The notes under the pieces are model-generated. The model saw only the letters and a program-made list of their open reading frames with translations, searched no databases and was not told the origin of the DNA. From Conchocele bisecta (Eukaryota > Mollusca > Bivalvia > Lucinida > Thyasiridae): a stretch of 64,000 nucleotides of DNA. Location: the NCBI GenBank assembly GCA_029237695.1, contig CM055265.1, positions 46,685,056 to 46,749,055 on the forward strand, read 5' to 3'. Position numbers and translations under genes: made by a program. Shown one piece after another: positions 57,301 to 61,009 of the stretch. Position 1 is the first letter of the stretch. Every line of letters starts with the position of its first letter.

Positions 57301-59336
57301 ATTCAAGCTTATGAGCACTGCAAGACGATTTTATGTGCTTTGCAATCATGAACAGAGATTATCAGCAGAGATAAATTATGAGGAATTCCGTCAAAATTAA
57401 CCCTTAAAAGGTGGGATCCGACAATTGTCATCTGTTGTTGTTTCATATTTTGTATTCTTTTTGAACAAACATGGTTTGACAGCACTTTAGAATCATTTTT
57501 ATTGGAAATGGCTGCAAACGTATGTTTTTGATGAGAAAAAATGGAAAATAAAACATAAAAAAGCAGATGACAAAATCTAATTCAGCATTTTAATGGTTAA
57601 GCACCCAAAGGTTTTGATGGTGTCCGGCTTAGAGAGATTTTACTGTACGTGCTTGTCTGTACCTGTGCATACATGCACTAAAACAACAAGAGAACAAGAA
57701 ATATGTACATCATGTGTCTGTAACTAGAGAAATGGGGATTTATGACCAATGTAACTCCTGATCAATGCACTCCTGTAGCCTGATAACGATCTATATTGCT
57801 TGTTAGAAGCATGACAAGTTTTTCAAGGTTTTTCATTGATGTAATGGTGAACAGTGCAGATCTTGATCAGACTGTGTGGATGCACAGACTGATCTGTATC
57901 GACACTGGTCACAAAAGTCATAAGCCCCATTTCTCCAGTCACCGCCAAACATAGTTGCCAATGCAGACTTGTTGAATATGATGAGATAGATAGAGAATAG
58001 TAGGTTAGTGCCGTGAATGGGAAAAAATATCTGGCAAGGCTCAGGAAACGGGATGGGCGAGGCTCTGCCGAGCACATCCCGTTTCCGTGCCGCGCCAGAT
58101 ATTTTTTCCCATTCACGGCACTAACCTACTATTCTATTTATCCCGTCAACACCTACAAATGGCTTTAAAATGCAAAAATAGTATTGACTGGATATCAAAA
58201 ATGTTTCACGGCACCGTGTTTCACGGCATATACGCACTGTGTTGACGGGATAAAATGACTTAACCCGTAAAAGGCGGGAACCAGATATTGTCATCTGCTG
58301 TTTTTAATATTTAACATATTTTGGCAGCACATAAGAATTGTCTCCATCGGCTGTCAAAACGGGTTTCCGTTGAGAAAAGTCGAAAATAAAAAAAGAAACA
58401 GCAAACGAAAACAATTTAAATTCAGCATTTCAAGGTTAAACTTAGAAACTGCATCTCGGGTGATATCTGCATTTCGTATAAAACTTCTGAGTATTGTATG
58501 AATACAGACGCATCATCAAATACAAAAACAAATATGTCTAATTATTGAAATCAATGTCGGGCCTCAACCAATCCACTCATCTGCTCGTGTTGGCGAGTGA
58601 AGTTTCGATCTGGACTAATGGTAATTTGAAGAGAAAGTGTGGCATAAACATTAACCCTTAGACCGCTATTCACAACAATTATCGTCTGCTGTTGCCTTTA
58701 TATCTTGCCTTATTTTTCAAGACAGCACTTCATTTCTCTTTGGGATTTTATCATGGGTGCTAAAAAAATGTTTTAAATAATTTTAGAATTTGTGGACCAA
58801 TTGTCAAAATCTAACATCGCCTTGTTGTGTGGAACATTTGTGTGAACTTATTTTAACCCTTAAACCGCTACACACAACAATTGTCGTCTGCTGTTGCTGT
58901 TATATCTTGCCTTATTCCTCAATAAAAACATGGTTTGACAGCACTTCAGAATCATTTCCAATGGAAATGATTCTGAAGTGCTGTCAAAGCATGTTGTAAA
59001 TTATTCTATTCTAAAGTGCTGTCAAAGCATGTTTTTGATGATAAAAATGTAAAATAGATAGCGGTGTAAGGGTTAAAACATATGCTAATGTATGAGTTGA
59101 TATCCAATCTGGGCGAATGGAAAATGAAGAATTTCTCGAGGCATGAATACTTGACAATACAGAGAGATGTGATCAGTTAGATAACATGTGAGCCGGCCCG
59201 ATATATTGTTTGCAGAAATCGAGGGAGAGTCGTTCAACCACTATCGATACCGGTTCTCCATGCCCAACTCCGATTGGCCGACACCCCTTGGCAAGATGTG
59301 GTACAGCATTGACATTGGCCCCGTACATTTCATCAG
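24276..59336 (+). CDS. ACP7: Purple acid phosphatase (acid phosphatase type 7), exons 1-6, 3'-partial
   Basis: Six exons join in phase with canonical GT/AG sites: 24276-24357, 30191-30402, 33114-33206, 35115-35279, 57135-57210 and 59216-59336 (749 coding bases). The product is a metallophosphoesterase hydrolysing phosphomonoesters, probably secreted or lysosomal. Seen: a hydrophobic N-terminal signal (ILIAITTLFAASA), the fibronectin-like N domain (PEQVHLSFGDK, VVMWST, an NCS glycosylation sequon), then metal-ligand blocks GDLG, GDFGY and GNHE, and the following RFSMP...MWYSIDIGPVHFI. The last two blocks of the family (VxxH, GHxH) are not found up to 64000, so the gene continues right. Introns are about 5.8, 2.7, 1.9, 21.9 and 2.0 kb. 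The start is the first ATG of exon 1; M2 and M5 are alternatives. Family assignment is firm; exon ends 2 and 3 rest on splice consensus. Confidence 0.88.
24405..24608 (+). mobile_element. tRNA-derived SINE, full length
   Basis: Box A-like GTGGCCTAGGGGTTAGAAC, box B-like GCGGGTTTAAACCTC, body ACTTTCATAGTATTTCC and GTCGGATGAGACTTTAAAC, tail TTGGACGTTAAACCCATTC. The best preserved copy of this family in the window, in ACP7 intron 1. Confidence 0.75.
25640..25900 (+). repeat. Degenerate two-unit repeat with CCAAGGTCAAG block
   Basis: CCCCCGCTAACTCCAAGGTC (about 25672) and CTCCGCTAATCCCAAGGTG (about 25844) mark two units like those of the 39.3 kb array (CCCCCGCTGATCCCAAGGTC). 24609-25639 is AT-rich intron with nothing else recognised. 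Confidence 0.45.
26022..26460 (+). repeat. Stem-loop-headed dispersed repeat, GCTCACCTGAGC type
   Basis: Head AGCGCACCTGAGCC-GAA-GGCTCAAGTGAGCT, then ATTGATACCGC and TGTCTGTCTGTC. Body like that at 12341 (CCAAGATGGCCGCC, GATTTCAACGAAGC, GATGACCCCGGGATC). Confidence 0.65.
26484..26962. mobile_element. Family G foldback element between 62-bp perfect direct repeats
   Basis: The element (26546-26900) has the AGGAATGAATGGCC hairpin at its left and the CCCTAACATTTGATTGGC-complement region at its right, inverted relative to the copies at 10191 and 52396. Immediately outside lie identical 62-base copies (26484-26545 and 26901-26962) starting ATTTCAAAATATTGGG and ending TTTTAGGGTATTAT. Confidence 0.8.
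26961..27043. repeat. Family H palindrome, 83 bp
   Basis: Almost wholly one hairpin: ATATCGATGGTCTAGTAAC, CATAAGGTCGTAACTGC and the complement back to ATCGATAT, with two small mismatches in the right arm. A second copy lies at 31974-32057. 27044-28050 is AT-rich with no gene or recognised repeat apart from GCTACCC...GGGTAGC near 27972-28008. Confidence 0.8.
28055..28395 (+). mobile_element. SINE, GTTAAAC family
   Basis: GGAATCCCGATATCCCTGG at left, CCTGGCACCAGGTCGGGCTA in the middle, GACCATAGCTGTTGACAGG and CTGTTAAACACCATTAAATA at the right. Confidence 0.65.
28514..28712. mobile_element. Family D MITE, diverged
   Basis: Starts TTAACCCTTTCCCCTC; hairpin GAGACGGCTCGTTACAAGCC. The CTAGTCCATTTATG block is lost. 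28713-29613 holds no gene and no repeat I recognise. Confidence 0.6.
29614..29950. mobile_element. TTAA-type MITE, family A, inside a longer dispersed repeat
   Basis: MITE 29614-29840 (TTAACCCTTACACCGCTA to AGCGGTTTAAGGGTTA). The 110 bases after it (CACACAAATGTTGCACACAA ... AGCACCCATG) recur in inverse at about 58740-58850, again next to family A copies, so the unit that spread was larger than the MITE. Confidence 0.65.
30191..30402 (+). CDS. ACP7: ACP7 exon 2 (N-terminal domain)
   Basis: Acceptor TTGTTGTAG, donor GTATGC. Encodes ECLPEQVHLSFGDKTSIMVV then MWSTVANCSS to FIHRAVLV, the typical opening of animal purple acid phosphatases. High G+C and codon regularity stand out from the flanks. 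Confidence 0.9.
30490..30652. mobile_element. Family N MITE, truncated
   Basis: AACCCTAAATACTGGGACA at left-centre and GGTTATTACGGTA at the right end; inner GGGAAACCATATACTT. It starts about 90 bases after ACP7 exon 2. Confidence 0.5.
30866..31086. mobile_element. Family N MITE
   Basis: Left TATTAACTCTAAACATTCGG, right ATATTTAGGGTTATTGCGGT; inner AATTTGCTTTGGGTAACC and TTTCCCAAAACAAATT pair. Confidence 0.65.
31134..31331. mobile_element. hAT-like foldback element, family I copy 2
   Basis: Inverted ends CACAGGTGGAAGACTCGG / CCGAGTCTTCCACCTGTG, flanked by perfect 8-base duplications GCCCTAAC (31126-31133, 31332-31339). Arms of about 90 bp are self-complementary, centred on TTAAGAATTAA. Termini match the copy at 19338, but the arm interiors differ. 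Confidence 0.85.
31509..31723. mobile_element. TTAA-type MITE, family A
   Basis: TTAAACCTTAGACCGCTAC at left, GATAGCGGTGTCAGGGTTAA at right; hairpin GACAGCACTTCATTTCC / GGAAATGATTTTGAAGTGC. Confidence 0.75.
31945..32205 (+). mobile_element. tRNA-derived SINE interrupted by a family H palindrome
   Basis: SINE head GGGCTGTGGCTTATATGGG is followed by the palindrome and resumes with TTGTACTTCAATACCGGATG, AAATCCTCACC and GCTGGGACGTTAAACCATTC. The palindrome sits between the box A and box B regions. Confidence 0.55.
31974..32057. repeat. Family H palindrome, 84 bp
   Basis: ATATCGATGGTCTAGTAACA to its complement ending CCATCGATAT, with one mismatch (GCAGTT/GCACTT side); turn at GCTAAAGC. Inserted in a SINE, hence mobile or recently copied. 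Confidence 0.8.
32391..32513 (+). promoter_or_regulatory. Promoter-like cluster: CREs, CCAAT, TATA, octamer
   Basis: TGACGTCA (32391-32398), CGTCA and TGACG half-sites (32403-32416), CCAAT (32428-32432), CTATAAAT (32496-32503), ATTTGCAT octamer (32506-32513). Lies in ACP7 intron 2. It could drive an alternative start or be part of an old repeat. Confidence 0.3.
32584..32748. repeat. Long imperfect palindrome
   Basis: GTTTATTTAACCAGGTAAG pairs with CACCTTGTTAAATAAAC at the far end, and GGGTCCTACCGC / GCGTAAGGACCC inside. Foldback-type element. Confidence 0.6.
32829..33025. mobile_element. Family D MITE
   Basis: TTAACCCTTTCAACCG to GTTGAAAGGGTTAA; hairpin GAGACGGCTCGTTACGAG. Ends 88 bases before ACP7 exon 3. 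Confidence 0.7.
33114..33206 (+). CDS. ACP7: ACP7 exon 3
   Basis: Acceptor CTGTTACAG, donor GTATGA, 31 codons, phase 0 on both sides. Encodes NLEADTTYFYTPVSN and TSGPFYFQTPK, matching the end of the N domain (xLxPxTxYxY...F.F.T). A family Q foldback element starts seven bases after the exon. Confidence 0.85.
33214..33480. mobile_element. Family Q foldback element next to the exon 3 donor
   Basis: Inverted ends TATATGAGACACACC / GGCATGTCTCATATA with GATTTTGTACCTTC and its complement inside; a second nested pair AGAGTACA...TGTACTCT forms the centre. It starts one base after the six-base donor GTATGA. Confidence 0.7.
33519..33742. mobile_element. Family K MITE (GGGGCCGTTTCAC ends)
   Basis: TIR CTGGGGGCCGTTTCACTAAA against GTTGAAACGGGCCCCAG; central hairpin TTATTGAGCATAGGCTG / CAGCCTATGCTCAATAA. 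Second copy at 41168. Confidence 0.7.
33775..34068 (+). mobile_element. SINE, GTTAAAC family, 5'-truncated
   Basis: CATTATAAAAGTAATAAGAT, CTGGCACCAGATCAGGTTA, CCTTAGCTGTTGACAGGC and ATTAAACACCATTAAATA. Confidence 0.6.
34108..34506. mobile_element. Family L MITE (CTCCAGATAAG ends)
   Basis: Ends AGAGCTCCAGATAAG / CTTATCTGGAGCCCTG; blocks ACCCAATTGAAATCAG and GCTGCAGAAAACAATAAA; central hairpin CATTAGAATTGTCTCC / GGAGACAATTCTAATG. Copies at 43033, 45693 and 61223. Confidence 0.7.
34820..35053. mobile_element. TTAA-type MITE, family A
   Basis: TTAACCCTTACACCGCTA at left and GTATAGCGGTTAA at right; hairpin GACTGCACTTCAGAATC / GATTCTGAAGTGCTGTC. 61 bases before the exon 4 splice acceptor. Confidence 0.75.
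35115..35279 (+). CDS. ACP7: ACP7 exon 4 (metal blocks 1 and 2)
   Basis: Acceptor TATTCACAG, donor GTGAGT, 55 codons, phase 0. Encodes PEFLIYGDLG (block 1 aspartate) and AVLHVGDFGYNLDY (block 2 aspartate and the metal-ligating tyrosine that gives purple phosphatases their colour). A family A MITE ends only 61 bases upstream. Confidence 0.93.
35671..35918. mobile_element. TTAA-type MITE, family A, well preserved
   Basis: TTAACCCTTAGACCGATAC to GATAGCGATGTAAGGGTTAA with a complete central hairpin and the second GTGCTGTCAAAGCATG block. 35280-35670 (start of intron 4) holds no other feature. Confidence 0.8.
36470..36497. repeat. Stem-loop head, GTCTCAATCAC type
   Basis: GTCTCAATCAC-GTTA-GTGAGAAACGAGAC; similar in loop and layout to that at 16432. 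No GTCCGTC block follows. 35919-36469 is otherwise featureless. Confidence 0.35.
36578..36885. mobile_element. Family F foldback MITE
   Basis: CTGTAGCCGATTTCATA to GGTGAAATAGGCTACAG; GCAAAGTATACTT in both ends; centre TTACATTATCACAGCC / GGCTGTGATAATGTAA. Confidence 0.75.
37389..37714. mobile_element. Family P MITE with D-like ends
   Basis: TTAACCCTTTCACCCCTA to GTTGAAAGAGTTAA; centre GTATGTTGTTACCACTCAG, GAACCGTCTCG-CC-GAGACGGTTC and complement. 36886-37388 shows no gene. Confidence 0.65.
37820..38425. mobile_element. Family D remnant with a nested family M element
   Basis: D sequence (AAATGGACTAGTCTGAAAAT ... GGTCGGTAAAT) is interrupted at its internal TTAA by family M (37880-38383, AGGTACATGCCCACTCAGT ... 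GTACCT) and resumes with CATATCAAAATCCATTCC. The TTAA is duplicated on both sides. Confidence 0.7.
38432..38628 (+). other. Orphan exon-like open segment
   Basis: Stop-free stretch in non-repeat sequence, from a possible acceptor (TTACTGCAG) to a possible donor (ACTAAG|GTATGC). Reads ...LLPYKVTASTTTAKP and SLSQTRPRRDVTK, with a dibasic RPRR site. It is not part of ACP7, whose flanking exons join directly. No family recognised. Confidence 0.15.
38785..38905. repeat. Inverted repeat around TTTGATTGGTCGAGACTGAG
   Basis: TTTGATTGGTCGAGACTGAG occurs twice (about 38821 and 38862), and AATCAGACAGTTTGATT pairs with CAAACTGTCTGATTT. Degraded foldback. 38906-39285 is AT-rich and empty. Confidence 0.45.
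39289..40480 (+). repeat. Stem-loop-headed tandem array, 169-bp unit
   Basis: Head ACCCCCCCGCAAC-GA-GTTGTGGGGGTGT (39289-39315), then TTGTCCGTACG and GTCCGTCCGTC. About six units follow; the first three repeat at exactly 169 bp. Each has AACATCAGAGAAATATTG, TTTCACACATGCATTCC, AACCCCCGCTGATCCC and AAGGTCAAGGTCAAA. Later units are shorter and more diverged. The identical small open frames at 39454, 39623 and 39792 are array by-products. Confidence 0.85.
40658..40955. mobile_element. GGGGCGGATC-ended element containing a perfect-armed hairpin
   Basis: Ends TTGGGGCGGATCCAG / CCAGATCCGCCCCTG. Inside, 40692-40797 is a hairpin: CTAGTTGCGAAAGTAACTC, then CTCCCGTACCGTCCGTA, and their complements. The hairpin may be a separate insertion. 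Confidence 0.5.
41168..41415. mobile_element. Family K MITE
   Basis: CAGGGGCCCGTTTCACTAAA to AGTTTAGTGAAACGGCCC; central TGAGCATAGGCTGCATATGC hairpin. Longer than the copy at 33519. Confidence 0.7.
41582..41616. repeat. Poly-G tract
   Basis: More than 25 G with one C and a T break. Length is likely unreliable in any assembly. Confidence 0.8.
41700..42165 (+). mobile_element. SINE, GTTAAAC family with a longer 5' head
   Basis: Head GCAGTAGCCATTGCTTGTCG and AAAAGGCGACTAAA precede the usual body (GGTTCATACTTTCCGGAAC, CTGGCACCAGATCAGGTTG); tail GCGGACGTTAAACCATATTC then (ACTC)n. The tail is intermediate between the two SINE families. Confidence 0.65.
42229..42467. mobile_element. Family E element
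   Basis: TGTGGCTGTGACTGTAGCAA to CCCCAGTCACAGCCACA; internal GATCCTGATCAGACTTTGCG. Confidence 0.65.
42635..42886. mobile_element. Family D MITE
   Basis: TTAACCCTTTCAACACC at left, hairpin GAGACGGCTCGTGACGAGCC, TAAATGGACTAGTCTG; right end TTACTTAGG then GGTTAA. Confidence 0.7.
43033..43450. mobile_element. Family L MITE
   Basis: CAGGGCTCCAGATAAGTAAT to GCAGCTTATCTGGAGCTCTG. The central hairpin is enlarged by a small duplication (CTTGGAGACACTCCTTGGAG). Confidence 0.7.
43649..44183. mobile_element. Family M element
   Basis: ATGTATGTGCCCACTCAGTA to GAGTGGGCATGTGCCTTTAA; inner TTATACATTTTATAGCAGAC and TCATTTGCATATGAAAA. Its right TTAA is also the left TTAA of the next element. Confidence 0.7.
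44180..44422. mobile_element. TTAA-type MITE, family C (TTAACTCTTGCATGC)
   Basis: TTAACTCTTGCATGCTAGC to CCCAGCATGCAAAGAGTTAA; centre TTTCATTAGAATTGTGTCC / GGACACAATTCTAATGAAA. Copies at 53816 and 59494. Confidence 0.8.
44684..44903. mobile_element. Family P MITE
   Basis: TTAACCCATTCCTTTCTG to CAGCATGAAAAGCGTTAA; centre TTTGAACCGTCTCG-AC-GAGACGGTTCAAA. 44423-44683 and 44904-45297 hold no supported gene. Confidence 0.7.
45298..45549. mobile_element. Family D MITE
   Basis: TTAAGCCTTTCAACACC to AGGGGTGAACGGGTTAA; hairpin GAGACGGCTCGTAACGAGCC. Confidence 0.7.
45693..46590. mobile_element. Family L MITE, left-truncated, split by a TA-flanked element
   Basis: Left part has TTGTGGTACCTTTATCATGC and the CATTAGAATTGTCTCC hairpin; the sequence resumes at 46482 and ends GCTTATCTGGAGCCCTG. 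Confidence 0.7.
45891..46479. mobile_element. Tc1/mariner-like non-autonomous element nested in family L
   Basis: Flanked by TA on both sides. Ends GTCCCTATTCTCATGG / CCATGAGAATTGGGGC, with GATCCGTGCCCCTA and TAGGGGCACGAATC inside. 589 bp, no transposase frame. The intact family L copies give the empty site. Confidence 0.65.
46808..47367. mobile_element. TA-flanked element with about 140-bp inverted ends
   Basis: CTGTCTGTTTCACGAAAGCT to AGCTTTCGTGAAACAGACAG, flanked by TA. The arms include AAGAATGAGCCTTCTTTTTA and complement. An inner hairpin TTTCCCCATGTTAAATCCCC sits in the left half. No transposase frame. Confidence 0.75.
47575..47800. repeat. Three degenerate family P hairpin cores in tandem
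   Basis: GTGTGACCACTCATT at about 47582, 47631 and 47729, paired with TGAGTTGTCACAACATATAC and similar. The central stems are worn (ATCGTCTCACCGAGACTATT). Confidence 0.55.
48021..49180. repeat. Stem-loop-headed repeats and tandem array (GGACCACCAAACTTTCACAG unit)
   Basis: Two heads AGCCAGGTTTTTT-GAAA-AAAATCCAGGCT (48021-48050, 48452-48481), each followed by CGAAAGCCGGG and a GGCGGGC-rich tract. Five units of about 190-260 bp follow, each with AATGTTAAGTTTTCG, TTGTTACTGTACCACC, AGCTTCATAATCAA and GCAGTCGACTTAGCC. Units recur at 51430-51800. Confidence 0.75.
49190..51150 (+). repeat. Tandem array, about 150-bp unit, about 13 copies
   Basis: Each unit: ATATCTCTGCAACTGCTTC, ACTTCACATGGGTGTTTATC, ATTGTCGCACCTGCTTGCGG, AAAGCGCGATCCTGTGCCC, AATGTCAAGGTCAAATTAC and a poly-T/TTAAAG spacer. 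Units start near 49197, 49354, 49507, 49658, 49873, 50020, 50173, 50321, 50474, 50627, 50777, 50929 and 51078. Single-base insertions and deletions are frequent at about 49.8-50.6 kb. The many overlapping open frames encode only the repeat. Confidence 0.9.
51150..52385 (+). repeat. Array remnants: duplicated GCGCGATATCGTCGGC segment and body units
   Basis: GATATCGTCGGCATTTTGG then CGTCCGTC and GTGTGTCCGGTTAAAG occurs at about 51155 and 52123, each followed by CATGCCTCGCCCCAAGGCGC and a GTGGGTATAATTATGTT region. Between them are two units of the 48 kb array (51430-51800) and two of the 49 kb array (51860-52110). A segmental duplication of mixed arrays. Confidence 0.7.
52396..52759. mobile_element. 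Family G foldback element
   Basis: CCAGCACAAAAATATTTAC at left; hairpin AGGAATGAATGGCC...GGCCATTCATTCCT around CGTCCAGTATTCCCGCGAC. Confidence 0.75.
52884..53610. repeat. Stem-loop-headed repeat, ATACGACCGTTTTT type, two tandem heads
   Basis: Heads ATACGACCGTTTTT-AAAAAACGGTACGTAT at 52884 and, slightly shorter, at 53132, each followed by TTTTACCGCACGGCGGG or GTAACCGCACGGCGGG and (GGGC)n, then CAGTCGATCGATCTGAAAC and ACATATTGCAGATGTGC. A trailing part (GAAATAATGCTATAG, CTTCACATTTCTGCATC) recurs at 54719-54850. The frames on both strands are by-products. Confidence 0.7.
53816..54888. mobile_element. Composite: family C borders enclosing a family G copy and a stem-loop repeat
   Basis: Left TTAACTCTTTGCATGCTAGC, right CCAGCATGCAAAGAGTTAA, 1073 bp instead of about 245. 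The usual C core (TTTCATTGGAATTGAGTC) is at 54366; a deleted family G copy (54012-54280) lies left and a GCACGGCGGG repeat piece (54465-54850) right. Confidence 0.65.
54012..54280. mobile_element. Family G element, hairpin deleted
   Basis: Same as the copy at 10191, but the arm sequence jumps from GGGGATATAAACT to CCAAAAAGGCCATTC, removing most of the hairpin: about 90 bases fewer than full copies. Confidence 0.7.
54912..55142. mobile_element. Family D MITE, diverged
   Basis: TTAACACTACAGACCTC at left, TAAATGGACTAGTCTG, CCATTCCAGTTACTTGAGG and GGTTAA at right. The hairpin is worn (GAGCCTTTCAAGCCTGTCTC). Confidence 0.6.
55168..55569. mobile_element. Harbinger-like non-autonomous element
   Basis: Inverted ends GGCTACAAAAAATTAATG / ATTATTTTTTTGTAGCC and GTTTAGATTCTCATTC / GATGAGAATCTAAAC. 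Left flank TTA, right flank TTT; three-base TWA targets are typical of PIF/Harbinger. Interior CGCCCGCCCC and CCACCCGCCCC runs; no transposase. Confidence 0.55.
55779..55977. mobile_element. Family N MITE
   Basis: ATAACCCTAAATATTGGGAC to AATATTTAGGATTTTTACGG; inner AAACAAATTGTATCCC. Confidence 0.6.
56058..56291 (+). repeat. Stem-loop-headed repeat, ATGCCCCACCAC type, then a MITE end
   Basis: ATGCCCCACCAC-GATA-GTGGAGGGGGGCAT (56058-56087), then AGTGTTACCCTTGTCCGTCC. One body unit follows (TTCATCCTTCGACCGATCTG, GTGCCAAATCC), broken into by the right end of a family A/B MITE (CAGTCGACGAC ... AAGGGTTAA). Confidence 0.65.
56437..56737. mobile_element. Family F foldback MITE, best-preserved borders
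   Basis: CTGTAGCCGATTTCACC to GGTGAAATCGGCTACAG. Flanked by AGGTAACT on both sides if the element is taken as GTAGCC...GGCTAC, or by GTAA if taken as CTGTAGCC...GGCTACAG. 398 bases before ACP7 exon 5. Confidence 0.75.
57135..57210 (+). CDS. ACP7: ACP7 exon 5 (block 3, part)
   Basis: Acceptor TTCCTGCAG, donor GTAAAT. Encodes VGDVFMRQIEQIAAHVPYMT then APGNH; GNH is the block 3 asparagine and catalytic histidine. Ends with one base (G) of the glutamate codon completed by exon 6. Confidence 0.93.
57397..57600. mobile_element. TTAA-type MITE, family B
   Basis: TTAACCCTTAAAAGGTGGG to TTCAGCATTTTAATGGTTAA; half of the central hairpin is lost. Confidence 0.65.
57711..57951. mobile_element. Family E element
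   Basis: GTGTCTGTAACTAGAGAAAT to CTCCAGTCACCGCCA; internal GATCTTGATCAGACTGTG. Confidence 0.55.
57994..58252. repeat. Two adjacent inverted repeats
   Basis: 57994-58134: GAATAGTAGGTTAGTGCCGT and AAAAAATATCTGGC pair with the mirror-complement right arm; the centre is GGGCGAGGCTCTGCCGAGC. 58138-58252: TATCCCGTCAACAC / GTGTTGACGGGATA, with CACGGCACCGTG inside. They share a boundary and may be one compound element. Confidence 0.65.
58260..58439. mobile_element. TTAA-type MITE, family B, short
   Basis: TTAACCCGTAAAAGGCGGG to CAGCATTTCAAGGTTAA; hairpin reduced to CAGCACATAAGAATTGTCTC then CATCGGCTGTC. Confidence 0.65.
58651..58852. mobile_element. Family A MITE fragment plus associated unique segment
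   Basis: TTAACCCTTAGACCGCTA to GACAGCACTTCA, then TCTTTGGGATTTTATCATGG and onward, the inverse of 29843-29950. The next family A copy starts at the end. Confidence 0.6.
58853..59076. mobile_element. TTAA-type MITE, family A
   Basis: TTAACCCTTAAACCGCTAC to GATAGCGGTGTAAGGGTTAA; complete hairpin CAGCACTTCAGAATCATTTC and complement. Ends 139 bases before ACP7 exon 6. Confidence 0.8.
59216..59336 (+). CDS. ACP7: ACP7 exon 6
   Basis: Acceptor ATTGTTTGCAG, donor GTACGG. Encodes (E)IEGESFNHYRYRFSMP and KMWYSIDIGPVHFI, and ends two bases into a codon (AG). The next exon lies beyond the window. A family Q element starts 25 bases after the exon. Confidence 0.93.
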
Positions 59337-59360
59337 GTACGGCCAACAGTTTCATGTCCA

Positions 59361-60095
59361 TATATGAGACATGCCATGTGATTTGGTACATAAGAACATG
59401 TGCAATATCTCGTATCTCGTCAGGCCTCGACAAATTCACTTGACCGCTCGTATTGGTTGGCCCTAAATGATACTCTTTTATGTTGATGGGCCATTAACTC
59501 TTTGCATGCTGGGAATCTTGTGGGCTATAAATAGTTCAAAACTTGCGGACAAAAATTCATCATATTTTCTTGTATTTCTCCCCGTAAATTTCATGAATAT
59601 GTCTTGTAATTTCATTAGAATTGAGTCCTGAGGACTCAATTCTAATGAAATTTCAAGACATATTTACAGAGAGAAATAAAACATAATTATACTCCTAATT
59701 AGTTTGGCGGATATTGTCACCGCTAGCATGCAAAGAGTTAAGCACCATTCCATTCCATTCCATTCCGCTCGTATTTGTGAATGAATTTTGGATCTGGATA
59801 AGTGCTAATTTGAAGGAATAATACAGAGTCAAAATATATAGGGTTTGTTTAGTTGAATTCCAATCTGGACGAGTGGAAAAGAATTTGTGAAGGCCTGCTC
59901 ATGAAAAATATTTACAAAATTTACAATATTACCCGTAAATGAGGTCGAAAGTTGACAAAATTTTCACAGTAATACAGCATTTGCTATGAAAATGTCATCA
60001 ACTTTCAATCTCATTTACAGAAAATATCACAGTTTCTGTAAATATATTTCATGAAAAATTGCACATGTACAAAATCACATAGCGTGTCTCATATA
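59361..60095. mobile_element. Family Q foldback element split by a family C MITE, next to the exon 6 donor
   Basis: TATATGAGACATGCCATGTG at left, GTACAAAATCACATAGCG then TGTCTCATATA at right; the inner TTTACAAAATTTACAATATT and GTTGACAAAATTTTC match family Q at 33214. Starts 25 bases after exon 6. Confidence 0.65.
59494..59741. mobile_element. TTAA-type MITE, family C
   Basis: TTAACTCTTTGCATGCTGGG to CGCTAGCATGCAAAGAGTTA; centre TTTCATTAGAATTGAGTCC / GGACTCAATTCTAATGAAA. Well preserved, inverted relative to the copy at 44180. Confidence 0.8.
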
Positions 60096-60175
60096 GGGTG
60101 TATTCAACTATTCACTGTGCCCGTGCCCATCTTGTGTATGTCGTATTGACTGGAGAAATTTAGCTTATGGCATTT

Positions 60176-61002
60176 CTGTAGCCGATTTCACCAAAATTGC
60201 TAAGCGTACTTATCTAGCTAAGTATACTTTGAGGGAGAAATAATTTATTTTTCCGAAATGCATTATTTCATATAGAACTAACGACTGCCTGCATACATGT
60301 ATATTTGATGATTAAAAGTATGCAGAATTATTATACTGAATTGTATTACATTATCACAGCCAAAATGGCTGTGATAATGTAATAAATTCAATATAATAAA
60401 AAATAATAAATTAATTGTTAGGCCAAAAAAAAATAAATGTCTGTTTCCGGTAACCCGACCGACCGCAGTGAAATAGTGCCGACCGTAAATTTTTTTCTTA
60501 CAAAATTCGCAGATTCCGGTATATTTTGTCCCATGAAATTCGTCGTGTTTTATAAACTATACCATCATTCGGATTAATCGGTTTTTATCGCTAAGGTAGC
60601 GCCGAAAAAGTCAGCGGCTGAAGTTTCGACATACAAAAACAACAACAACAACAACAGGCCGAAATGGCCGATTTTCGAGTCGTCTCGACGAAATTCGCCG
60701 CTTGTGGCCACCGGAAAGGGGCAAAGATGCTCCTTTCCGTGACAAGCCGCGAGTATCTACAACATTAAACAGAATTAGAATCATCTGTCACAAAAACATG
60801 ATGTATACAGGCATGGAGGGACATACATATTAAAAAAAAAAAAAAAGAAGAAAAAAAAAACAAAAAAAAACGACCGACCCAGCATATTTTGGGACCCATT
60901 ACTGGAAACACAACTCTTTTTTTTTTTTTGGCCTTAAATTGAAAATTTCTCCCTCAAAGTATACTTAGCAAGATAAGTTTGCAATTTTGGTGAAATCGGC
61001 AT
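60176..61002. mobile_element. Family F MITE split by a Harbinger-like element
   Basis: CTGTAGCCGATTTCACC at left; the hairpin TTACATTATCACAGCC / GGCTGTGATAATGTAA; resumes at 60937 with AAATTGAAAATTTCTCCC and ends GGTGAAATCGGC. Confidence 0.7.
60421..60933. mobile_element. Harbinger-like element nested in family F
   Basis: GGCCAAAAAAAAATAAATG ... GTTTCCGGTAACCCGACC at left; ACCCATTACTGGAAACAC ... TTTTTTTTTTGGCC at right. TTA duplicated at 60418-60420 and 60934-60936. 513 bp, no transposase. The GGCC end and TTA target suggest PIF/Harbinger. Confidence 0.65.
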
Positions 61003-61009
61003 CTAGTCG

